From positions 1-10,363 of the forward strand of contig CAMOTK010000054.1 of assembly GCA_946625715.1 (NCBI GenBank): a stretch of DNA of 10,363 nt, in the 5' to 3' direction. How positions within the stretch are numbered: the first letter of the stretch is position 1; each line of letters opens with the position of its first letter. This document shows positions 1-10,363 of this stretch, piece by piece. Source of the stretch: an uncultured Prevotella sp. Lineage in GTDB: Bacteria; Bacteroidota; Bacteroidia; Bacteroidales; Bacteroidaceae. A program made the translations under genes and the position numbers. A model generated the notes under the pieces. The model had not been told where the DNA came from and did not search any database. It saw only the letters and a list, made by a program, of their open reading frames with translations.

Positions 1-873
1 TTCGACAACAGCTTCGTGCCAAAGGCTGCTGCCTTCGGACGCAAGCGCAAGGTTGCACGACGCAAGATGCTCGCCGTGGCCAATGCGCTCCTTGGCGAAC
101 AGCTCGACGACGACACGCTCATCGTGTCGACCTCGGGGCGCTACGAGTTTCGCAACAAGGGCATCGACGTCTTCGTTGAGTCGATGAACCGACTGCTGCG
201 CGACCGCGATTTGAAGAAAAACGTGCTGGCCTTCATCGTCGTGCCCGGTTGGGTGGGCGAGCCGCGCCAAGACCTGAAGGAGCGCCTCGATAGCGGAAAG
301 ACCTACAACACACCGCTCGAAGTGCCTCAGGTGACCCACTGGCTGCACAACATGAGCCACGACAACGTGCTCGAAATGATGAAGTACTACGACATGCACA
401 ACCGCCACGAAGACCGCGTGAAGGTTATCTTCCTGCCATGCTATCTCGATGGCAAGGATGGCATTATCAACCTCACCTACTACGATGTGGTGCTGGGCAA
501 CGACCTCTGCATCTATCCTTCCTACTACGAGCCTTGGGGCTACACGCCGCTCGAGGCCGTGGCCTTCAAGGTGCCCTGCATCACCACCGACCTCGCTGGC
601 TTCGGCCTCTGGGCCAACAAGGAGTTTGGCCATCAGGGCAAGATTGCCGATGGCGTCAAGGTCATCCACCGCACCGACTACAACTACTCTGAGGTGGCCG
701 ACAACATCAAGGACACTGTCTCGGCCTTCTCGAACTTTAGTCCGAAAGAGGTGGACCAGGCGCGCAAGAATGCTGAAGCCCTCTCGAAGAAAGCCCTCTG
801 GAGCGAGTTCATCAAGTACTACTACGAGGCCTACGACATCGCTTTGCAGAAAGCAGAAAAGAGAAAACAATAA
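1..873 (+). CDS. glycogen synthase, GT3 family (eukaryote-type), 5'-truncated by window edge
   Basis: This is the C-terminal 290 residues of a glycogen synthase, which transfers glucose from a nucleotide sugar to the non-reducing end of a growing alpha-1,4-glucan in the cytoplasm. The open frame runs in from base 1 (FDNSFVPK...), so the GTG at 16 is an internal valine and not a start. The segment GRYEFRNKGIDVF and the block YYEPWGYTPLEAV followed by VPCITTDLAGFG closely match yeast and animal GT3 synthases (GRYEF.NKG; YEPWGYTP.E; P.ITT.L.GFG) rather than bacterial GT5 GlgA. The two glutamates of the E-x7-E motif lie 8 residues apart at codons 177 and 185 of the visible part (bases 529-531 and 553-555), as in the GT3 active site. 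The phosphorylase gene starts 27 bp after the stop, so the two probably share a transcript. The protein ends with a basic tail (QKAEKRKQ). Sugar-donor preference (UDP- or ADP-glucose) cannot be read from this part. The family assignment is by recalled motifs and is strong. Confidence 0.93.
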   Translation, partial: FDNSFVPKAAAFGRKRKVARRKMLAVANALLGEQLDDDTLIVSTSGRYEFRNKGIDVFVESMNRLLRDRDLKKNVLAFIVVPGWVGEPRQDLKERLDSGKTYNTPLEVPQVTHWLHNMSHDNVLEMMKYYDMHNRHEDRVKVIFLPCYLDGKDGIINLTYYDVVLGNDLCIYPSYYEPWGYTPLEAVAFKVPCITTDLAGFGLWANKEFGHQGKIADGVKVIHRTDYNYSEVADNIKDTVSAFSNFSPKEVDQARKNAEALSKKALWSEFIKYYYEAYDIALQKAEKRKQ

Positions 874-900
874 GAAACAAATAATATATTTTAAGAATTT

Positions 901-3471
901 ATGAAAATCAAAGCTGATTACACCAATGCTCCGCAATGGAAGGAGCTGACTGTAAAATCAAGTCTTCCCGAAGATTTGAAGTGCCTCGACGAAGTTGCAC
1001 ACAACCTTTGGTGGGTGTGGAACTATGAAGCTCGCGACCTGTTCCGCGACCTTGACCCCGACCTCTATCACGACGTGAAGCACAACCCCGTCATGTTGCT
1101 CGAGCGTCTGACCTTTGCACGCAAAGAAGCTATTCTGAAAGATAAGACGCTCATGAAGCGCATCAAGGATGTCTACAAGCAGTTCCGTGCATATATGGAT
1201 GTCGAACCCGACAAGAAGCGCCCCTCGGTGGCTTACTTCTCTATGGAGTATGGCATGCACTCGGCTCTGAAAATCTATTCGGGTGGTCTGGGTATGCTGG
1301 CTGGCGACTATCTGAAGGAAGCCAGCGACTCGAACGTCGACATGTGTGCCATCGGTTTCCTCTATCGTTTCGGCTACTTCACACAGAGTCTCTCGATGGA
1401 CGGACAGCAGATTGCCAACTACGAGGCTCAGAACTTCAACTCGCTGCCCATTGAGCGCGTGCTCGACAAGGACGGCAACCCCATGGTGGTCGACGTGCCC
1501 TACACCAACTATCAGGTGCACGCTTGCATCTGGCAGGTCAACGTGGGACGCATCAAGCTCTATCTGCTCGATACCGACAACGACATGAACTCTGAGTTCG
1601 ACAAGCCCATCACGCACTCGCTCTACGGCGGCGATTGGGAGAACCGTCTGAAGCAGGAGATTCTGCTTGGCATCGGCGGTGTGCTCACACTGAAGAAGCT
1701 CGGCATCAAGAAGGATATCTACCACTGCAACGAAGGCCACGCCGCACTCTGCAACCTGCAGCGCCTGTGCGACTACATTGAGGAAGGTCTCACGTTCAAT
1801 CAGGCAATGGAGCTGGTACGTGCCAGCGGTCTCTACACCGTTCACACACCTGTGCCCGCCGGTCACGACTACTTCGACGAAGGCCTCTTCGGCAAGTACA
1901 TGGGTGGCTATCCGCAGAAGCTCGGCATCACATGGGACGAGTTCATCGGCATGGGCCGCACCAACCCCGAGGACAAAGGCGAGAAGTTCTGCATGTCGAC
2001 CTTCGCTTGCAACACCTGCCAGGAAGTCAACGGCGTATCGAAGCTCCACGGATGGGTCAGCCAGAAGATGTTTGCCAGCATCTGGAAGGGCTACTTCCCC
2101 GAGGAGAACCACGTTGGCTACGTGACCAACGGTGTGCACTTCCCCACATGGGCTGCTACCGAGTGGCGCAAGCTCTACGCTAAGTACTTCGATGCCTCGT
2201 TCATGAGCGACCAGTCGAACCAGAACATCTGGGAAGCCATCTACAACGTGCCCGACGAGGAAATCTGGAGCACACGTATGGCATTGAAGCAGAAACTCTT
2301 CGACTATATCAAGGAGCAGTTCCGTGAAACTTGGCTGCGCAACCAGGGCGACCCCTCGCGCGTGCTCTCGCTGCTCGAGAAGATGAACCCCAATGCACTG
2401 GTCATCGGCTTCTGCCGCCGCTTTGCCACCTACAAGCGTGCCCACCTGCTGTTCACCGACCTGGAGCGTCTGAACAAGATTGTCAACAACCCCGAATGTC
2501 CCGTCATCTTCCTCTTTGCAGGAAAGGCTCACCCCGCCGACGGTGCCGGTCAGGGTCTGATTAAGAAAATCTTCGAAATCAGCCAGCGTCCTGAGTTCCT
2601 CGGCAAGATTATCTTCCTTGAGGACTACGACTTCCTGCTGGCTCGCCGCCTTGTCTCGGGTGTCGACATCTGGATGAACACCCCGACACGTCCGCTCGAG
2701 GCTTCTGGTACCAGTGGCGAGAAGGCCGAGATGAACGGTGTGGTCAACCTCTCTGTGAAAGACGGTTGGTGGCTGGAAGGCTATCGCGAAGGTGCCGGTT
2801 GGGCACTCACCGAGAAGCGCACCTATCAGAACCAGGGCTATCAGGACCAGCTCGACGCAGCTACCATCTACTCGCTGCTCGAGAACGAGATTGTACCTCT
2901 TTACTATAAGAAGAACAAGAAGGGTCTGAGCGAGGGTTGGATTAAGGTCATCAAGAACTCTATCGCCCAGATTGCTCCTCACTACACCATGAAGCGTCAG
3001 CTCGACGACTACTATTCTAAGTTCTACGAGAAGGAAGCCAAGCGCTTCAAGGAAATCTCGAAGGACAACAACCGTCTGGCCAAGGAGATTGCCCATTGGA
3101 AGGAAACGGTGGCCGAGCGTTGGGACGCTATCAACGTGGTCAGCGCCGAGTGGGATTTCCCTGCTGGTGGCGCCTTCACGGAGCAGAAATACACGCTCCG
3201 CTACGTCATCAACGAGCAGGGGCTCGACGATGCTGTCGCTCTTGAGAAGATTAACATCTACACAGACAAGAACGGCGAGGAGCGCATCTTCTCCATTGAG
3301 CCGCTGAAGATGGTGGGCCACGAGGGCAACAACTATACCTTCGAGGCTGTGCTCGCTCCGAAGCAGGCCGGACAGTATCGCAGTGCCGTGCGCATGTATC
3401 CGAAGAACAAGAACCTGCCTCACCGTCAGGACTTCTGCTATACGAAGTGGCTCGAACTGCCCAACACATAA
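901..3471 (+). CDS. glgP: alpha-glucan (glycogen/maltodextrin) phosphorylase, GT35
   Basis: This enzyme cleaves terminal alpha-1,4-linked glucose from glycogen or maltodextrin with phosphate, giving glucose-1-phosphate, in the cytoplasm. At 856 residues it fits the shorter bacterial/archaeal alpha-glucan phosphorylase group rather than the muscle/E. coli MalP type. Residues about 15-105 ([20 protein letters not shown]...) look like the DUF3417 domain that precedes the catalytic domain in this group. Conserved blocks follow: [37 protein letters not shown], and [11 protein letters not shown] (Arg506/Lys512 region, the phosphate site by analogy). The pyridoxal-phosphate site [14 protein letters not shown] has its Schiff-base lysine at position 608. 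Residues about 780-856 form a beta-rich C-terminal extension. The ATG at 901 follows an A/T-rich leader with no Shine-Dalgarno sequence, which is usual in Bacteroidota. It sits 27 bp after the glycogen synthase gene with no terminator between them, and a strong hairpin follows at 3496. Codon choice strongly avoids TTA, CTA and TCA, which suggests high expression. Confidence 0.96.
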   Translation: MKIKADYTNAPQWKELTVKSSLPEDLKCLDEVAHNLWWVWNYEARDLFRDLDPDLYHDVKHNPVMLLERLTFARKEAILKDKTLMKRIKDVYKQFRAYMDVEPDKKRPSVAYFSMEYGMHSALKIYSGGLGMLAGDYLKEASDSNVDMCAIGFLYRFGYFTQSLSMDGQQIANYEAQNFNSLPIERVLDKDGNPMVVDVPYTNYQVHACIWQVNVGRIKLYLLDTDNDMNSEFDKPITHSLYGGDWENRLKQEILLGIGGVLTLKKLGIKKDIYHCNEGHAALCNLQRLCDYIEEGLTFNQAMELVRASGLYTVHTPVPAGHDYFDEGLFGKYMGGYPQKLGITWDEFIGMGRTNPEDKGEKFCMSTFACNTCQEVNGVSKLHGWVSQKMFASIWKGYFPEENHVGYVTNGVHFPTWAATEWRKLYAKYFDASFMSDQSNQNIWEAIYNVPDEEIWSTRMALKQKLFDYIKEQFRETWLRNQGDPSRVLSLLEKMNPNALVIGFCRRFATYKRAHLLFTDLERLNKIVNNPECPVIFLFAGKAHPADGAGQGLIKKIFEISQRPEFLGKIIFLEDYDFLLARRLVSGVDIWMNTPTRPLEASGTSGEKAEMNGVVNLSVKDGWWLEGYREGAGWALTEKRTYQNQGYQDQLDAATIYSLLENEIVPLYYKKNKKGLSEGWIKVIKNSIAQIAPHYTMKRQLDDYYSKFYEKEAKRFKEISKDNNRLAKEIAHWKETVAERWDAINVVSAEWDFPAGGAFTEQKYTLRYVINEQGLDDAVALEKINIYTDKNGEERIFSIEPLKMVGHEGNNYTFEAVLAPKQAGQYRSAVRMYPKNKNLPHRQDFCYTKWLELPNT

Positions 3472-3495
3472 TCAGCTTCGATAATAATCGATAAG

Positions 3496-3544
3496 AAAAA
3501 ACGCCCCGACTTTTGTTTGAAAAAGCAATGTCGGGGCGTTTTTT
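3496..3544. terminator. symmetric intrinsic terminator after glgP
   Basis: A perfect 15-bp inverted repeat has arms at 3496-3510 (AAAAAACGCCCCGAC) and 3530-3544 (GTCGGGGCGTTTTTT) with a 19-nt loop. It has a GC-rich core with a run of A before it and a run of T after it, so it can terminate in either direction. On the plus strand it ends the glycogen synthase/glgP transcript 25 bp after the glgP stop. On the minus strand it could stop transcription coming back from nth. Confidence 0.92.
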
Positions 3545-3597
3545 GGCTTTAATTGAAGCTCTAAAAGGACTCATATAGCAAAAAATTGTCACATTCT

Positions 3598-3628
3598 TTT
3601 GTCTTTTCGAATAAAAATGTTATTTTTG
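3598..3628 (+). promoter_or_regulatory. Bacteroidota-type promoter for the receiver/histidine kinase gene
   Basis: A TTTG at 3598-3601 (-33 element) is separated by 19 bp from TATTTTTG at 3621-3628 (-7 element, consensus TAnnTTTG). Both elements match the consensus and the spacing is within the usual 19-21 bp. The start of transcription would fall near 3635, leaving a leader of about 28 nt before the ATG at 3663. This is a match by eye to a known consensus, with no expression evidence. Confidence 0.75.
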
Positions 3629-3662
3629 CACTTCAAATAGTAATATTGTCCAGCAATAATAT

Positions 3663-4805
3663 ATGGAACAAGACGGAATATTGGAATCACAAATTAATAA
3701 AAGCGACTATAAGATTCTTATCGTCGACGATGTGGTGAGCAATGTGCTCCTGCTGAAAATCCTTCTCACCAATGAGAAGTATCAGGTGTGCACGGCCAAC
3801 TGCGGAAATATGTGCGTTGAGCAGGCAAAAACGCAAAAGCCCGACCTCATCTTGCTCGACGTGATGATGCCCGACATCAACGGTTTCGATACGGCCGTCA
3901 TCCTGAAGAAAGACCCTGAAACTGCTGACATCCCCATTATCTTCCTTACCGCACTCAACAATCCGCAGGATTTGGTACATGGCTTCCAGGTGGGTGCCAA
4001 CGACTTCTTGTCGAAGCCCTTCAACAAAGAAGAACTGCTGGTGCGCGTGATGCACCAAATCAAGCTTGTGGCTGCCATGCGACTCATTGAGCAGAAGAAT
4101 GCCGAACTGGAAGCTACCATTGGCAACCGCGACAAGATGTACTCGGTGATAGCTCACGACCTGCGCTCGCCAATGGCCTCTATCCGTATGGTGCTCAACC
4201 TGGTTGTCAATGCTGTCTCGCCCGACACCGTCGGGCCCGAACTCTTTGAGCTGCTCGATAAGGCCAACAAGGAATCGGAAGATGTGCACGACCTGCTCGA
4301 TAACCTGCTGAAGTGGACAAAGAGCCAGACGGGTCGTCTGAACGTGATGCTGCAAGACCTGAACCTCGACGATATCATTCCCGGTGTGGTCGATATCTTC
4401 TCAATGATTGCTGCAACGAAGAACATCAAGCTCAACTACCAAAGCTGCGGACCGCTCATCGTCAGAGCCGACAACGATATGCTGAAGACGGTGGTGCGCA
4501 ACTTCATGTCGAATGCCGTGAAGTTCAGTCCCGAAGGCAGCAGCATCGATACGATGGTCTCCCAAGAAGGCGATTTCGCCAAAATCAGCGTCAGAGACCA
4601 CGGTGTGGGTATTGCGCCCGAGCGCCTGAACAATATCTTCAAGCAAGGCGAGACCACCTACGGCACCGATGGTGAAGAGGGGAGCGGACTGGGCTTGCAG
4701 CTCTGTGCCGACTTCGCACGCAAGAATGGCGGCGACGTGATGGTTGAGTCGACCCTTGGCGAAGGCTCAACGTTCAGCGTGCTGGTTCCTTTGAAGAAAG
4801 ACTAA
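3663..4805 (+). CDS. receiver-domain histidine kinase (REC-HisKA-HATPase), cytosolic
   Basis: This 380-residue signalling protein has a receiver domain fused in front of a histidine kinase core. REC spans about residues 16-135, with the acidic pair Asp22/Asp23, phospho-acceptor Asp66 (LILLDVMMPD), switch Thr96 (FLTA) and Lys118 (SKPF). A short helical linker (about 130-158) leads to the HisKA dimerisation helices, with the phospho-histidine at His165 (IAHDLRSP). The ATPase domain shows an N box with Asn280/Asn284 (VRNFMSNAVKFSP), a G1 box DHGVGI (312-317) and a G2 box GSGLGL (340-345). All catalytic residues appear intact. There is no signal peptide, membrane segment or DNA-binding domain, so it should sit in the cytoplasm and pass phosphate to another protein. 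It may be controlled through phosphorylation of its own receiver by a separate kinase. It has its own promoter and terminator, and no partner gene is present in the window. Its last 32 bp overlap the end of nth on the opposite strand. The signal it responds to is unknown. Confidence 0.93.
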   Translation: MEQDGILESQINKSDYKILIVDDVVSNVLLLKILLTNEKYQVCTANCGNMCVEQAKTQKPDLILLDVMMPDINGFDTAVILKKDPETADIPIIFLTALNNPQDLVHGFQVGANDFLSKPFNKEELLVRVMHQIKLVAAMRLIEQKNAELEATIGNRDKMYSVIAHDLRSPMASIRMVLNLVVNAVSPDTVGPELFELLDKANKESEDVHDLLDNLLKWTKSQTGRLNVMLQDLNLDDIIPGVVDIFSMIAATKNIKLNYQSCGPLIVRADNDMLKTVVRNFMSNAVKFSPEGSSIDTMVSQEGDFAKISVRDHGVGIAPERLNNIFKQGETTYGTDGEEGSGLGLQLCADFARKNGGDVMVESTLGEGSTFSVLVPLKKD

Positions 4806-5430
4806 AGTATTTGCAAAACCCTGATAAGCCACATTGTTCGCAATGTGGCTTTTTTGCTGTGCATACGTAGCGTCCGTGCAGAATGAGCCAGTGGTGGGCG
4901 CGAGGAATGTCGGCCTCGGGAATATGCTTCACCAGTTGTGTCTCGACCTTCAAGGGTGTGGTGTCGCTCTTCGACACTAAGCCAATGCGGTGGCTCACGC
5001 GAAAAACGTGCGTGTCGACAGCCATGGCCGACTTTCCAAAGGCCACCGACTGCACCACATTAGCCGTCTTGCGGCCGACACCAGGCAGCTGGAGCAGCTC
5101 GTTCATGTCCGACGGCACCTCACCGCCGTGCTTCTCCATCAGCATCCGTGCCATCTCCACCAAGTGGCGGGCTTTTGAGTTGGGGTAGGACACGCTCTTC
5201 ACGTATTCCAGCACCTCGAACTCCTCGGCCGCAGCCATTGTCTGAGCGTCGGGATAGTGGCTGAAGAGTTCGGGTGTCACCATGTTCACACGTTTGTCGG
5301 TGCATTGCGCACTCAAGATGACCGCCACCAGCAACTGGAAGTTGTTCTGGTAGTGCAGTTCAGTCTCGGCCACCGGCATCTCGCGGCGGAAGTATCCGAG
5401 CACGGCTTCGTATCGTTCTTTCTTGTTCAT
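4774..5430 (-). CDS. nth: endonuclease III (DNA glycosylase/AP lyase)
   Basis: This 218-residue protein (E. coli Nth has 211) removes oxidised pyrimidines from DNA and cuts at the resulting abasic site, in base-excision repair. The helix-hairpin-helix LLQLPGVGRKTANVV carries the catalytic lysine at Lys121, and VDTHVFRVSHR carries the catalytic aspartate at Asp139. The C-terminal [4Fe-4S] motif C-x6-C-x2-C-x5-C is complete at Cys190, 197, 200 and 206. The ATG at 5428-5430 (MNKKERYEAVL) is chosen because this start aligns with the known N terminus. The frame stays open to 5559, but that would add 43 non-homologous residues and run across the divergent promoter. The gene converges on the kinase gene with a 32-bp overlap and diverges from the DUF2461 gene with 76 bp between start codons. 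No terminator is visible just downstream on its own strand. Confidence 0.96.
   Translation of the reverse strand: MNKKERYEAVLGYFRREMPVAETELHYQNNFQLLVAVILSAQCTDKRVNMVTPELFSHYPDAQTMAAAEEFEVLEYVKSVSYPNSKARHLVEMARMLMEKHGGEVPSDMNELLQLPGVGRKTANVVQSVAFGKSAMAVDTHVFRVSHRIGLVSKSDTTPLKVETQLVKHIPEADIPRAHHWLILHGRYVCTAKKPHCEQCGLSGFCKYFSLSSKEPAR
4826..4855 (+). terminator. intrinsic terminator of the kinase gene, inside nth coding sequence
   Basis: An 11-bp perfect stem has arms AAGCCACATTG at 4826-4836 and CAATGTGGCTT at 4841-4851. It is closed by a TTCG tetraloop (4837-4840) and followed on the plus strand by a run of six T (4850-4855). It lies 20 bp after the kinase stop. On the minus strand the hairpin is preceded by the A run but is followed by TATCAGGG with no T run, so it should act only on plus-strand transcripts. 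It falls wholly within the 3' end of nth, over the codons for part of the iron-sulfur cluster loop. Confidence 0.87.
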
Positions 5431-5436
5431 CGTGTG

Positions 5437-5444
5437 CAAAATTA
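5437..5444 (-). promoter_or_regulatory. possible -7 promoter element for nth
   Basis: On the minus strand this reads TAATTTTG, a match to TAnnTTTG, ending only 6 nt before the nth ATG. No good TTTG -33 element lies 19-21 bp upstream. If the element is used, transcription would begin at or next to the start codon, giving a leaderless or nearly leaderless mRNA. The support is a single element, so this is tentative. Confidence 0.35.
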
Positions 5445-5453
5445 GTGAAAATG

Positions 5454-5485
5454 TTTGATATTCTCGATAATTATATGTATTTTTG
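5454..5485 (+). promoter_or_regulatory. Bacteroidota-type promoter for the DUF2461-bgal-phytase-like operon
   Basis: TTTG at 5454-5457 and TATTTTTG at 5478-5485 are separated by 20 bp, a full match to the TTTG / TAnnTTTG consensus. Transcription would start near 5492, about 15 nt before the ATG at 5507. The TTG at 5483 lies inside the -7 element and so cannot be the translation start if this promoter is real. Confidence 0.75.
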
Positions 5486-5506
5486 TCATCGAAAAAGCAT
5501 AAACTT

Positions 5507-10240
<4,734 letters not shown>

Positions 10241-10244
10241 CGCA

Positions 10245-10265
10245 ACAAAACAATTTGTTTTGTAT
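10245..10265. repeat. AT-rich palindromic repeat, copy 1
   Basis: This 21-bp sequence begins 5 bp after the last stop codon and is repeated identically at 10311-10331. Bases 10245-10263 form a perfect palindrome: arm ACAAAACAA, one central T, arm TTGTTTTGT. The symmetry does not extend beyond the 9-bp arms in this copy. It could be part of a transcription end, an operator, or one end of a small repeat element. Confidence 0.8.
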
Positions 10266-10268
10266 TGT

Positions 10269-10290
10269 AAAAGAGCCTCTTTTTCTTTCT
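10269..10290 (+). terminator. weak terminator-like hairpin with T-rich tail
   Basis: AAAAGA and TCTTTT form a 6-bp, mostly A-U stem around a GCC loop, followed by a pyrimidine-rich run (TCTTTCT). It lies about 30 bp after the stop at 10240 and could end the operon alone or with the neighbouring palindromes. The stem is weak, so the call is tentative. Confidence 0.35.
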
Positions 10291-10305
10291 AATTAGACTT
10301 AAATA

Positions 10306-10334
10306 GCGATACAAAACAATTTGTTTTGTATCGC
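10306..10334. repeat. perfect 29-bp palindrome containing repeat copy 2; possible terminator or operator
   Basis: Arms of 14 bp, GCGATACAAAACAA and TTGTTTTGTATCGC, flank a single central T at 10320. The inner part (10311-10331) is identical to the sequence at 10245-10265. As RNA it would form a 13-bp stem with an ATT loop, followed by CATTTT, which is only a weak T run. It may be a terminator working on both strands, or a protein-binding operator for a gene beyond the window. Bases 10335-10363 hold no gene that I can support. Confidence 0.8.
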
Positions 10335-10363
10335 CATTTTACGTACTTGTTTTTGCAAACCTG

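Noticed and set aside
16..18. GTG as the start of the glycogen synthase
   Set aside because: The frame is open from base 1, and the residues before it continue the protein. The gene is cut by the window edge.
958..3423. 821-residue minus-strand open frame opposite glgP
   Set aside because: It is in exact codon register with glgP, its length follows from missing TTA/CTA/TCA codons, and its translation looks like no protein family. glgP on the plus strand has full family motifs.
3251..3592. 113-residue minus-strand open frame across the glgP end and terminator
   Set aside because: It runs through the terminator hairpin, has low-complexity Arg/Ser-rich composition typical of a shadow frame, and has no family resemblance.
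5483..5506. TTG start adding eight residues to the DUF2461 protein
   Set aside because: The TTG is part of the TATTTTTG promoter element, so it would not be in the mRNA. The ATG at 5507 is better placed.
10245..10334. CRISPR-like repeat pair
   Set aside because: Only two copies are present, the core is palindromic and AT-rich, the 45-bp spacer itself holds a hairpin, and no cas gene is in the window.

Overview
The window looks like an ordinary chromosomal segment from a member of the Bacteroidota, probably Prevotella or a close relative. Three things point that way. The promoters match the Bacteroidota pattern (TTTG, 19-20 bp spacer, TAnnTTTG). Start codons are preceded by A/T-rich leaders with no clear Shine-Dalgarno sequence. 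The gene content includes a eukaryote-type GT3 glycogen synthase next to a GT35 alpha-glucan phosphorylase and a secreted LacZ-type GH2 beta-galactosidase. The genus is inferred from gene content and codon use only.

Layout. (1) 1-3471, plus strand: the 3' part of a GT3 glycogen synthase and, 27 bp later, a complete alpha-glucan phosphorylase. Together they form a glycogen synthesis and breakdown pair, closed by a strong symmetric terminator at 3496-3544. (2) 3598-4805, plus strand: a promoter and a cytosolic signalling protein with a receiver domain at the N terminus and a histidine kinase core at the C terminus. Its terminator at 4826-4855 lies inside the 3' coding end of the convergent gene. 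(3) 4774-5430, minus strand: endonuclease III (nth), a base-excision repair enzyme. (4) 5454-10240, plus strand: a three-gene unit with its own promoter and overlapping ends. It encodes a DUF2461 protein of unknown function, an exported GH2 beta-galactosidase, and an exported esterase-like/phytase-like beta-propeller protein. (5) 10241-10363: non-coding tail carrying two copies of a 21-bp AT-rich palindromic sequence, one inside a perfect 29-bp palindrome.

How the parts work together. The glycogen pair handles intracellular storage. The beta-galactosidase operon probably takes galactosides apart in the periplasm. The REC-kinase protein has no partner gene in the window. The most unusual structural point is at the HK/nth convergence. 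The two genes overlap by 32 bp, and the hairpin terminating the kinase gene is written into the codons for the iron-sulfur cluster loop of Nth. nth has no visible terminator of its own before the one after glgP, so its transcript may run antisense through the whole kinase gene. I found no CRISPR array, tRNA, rRNA, insertion sequence or evident novel defence system.
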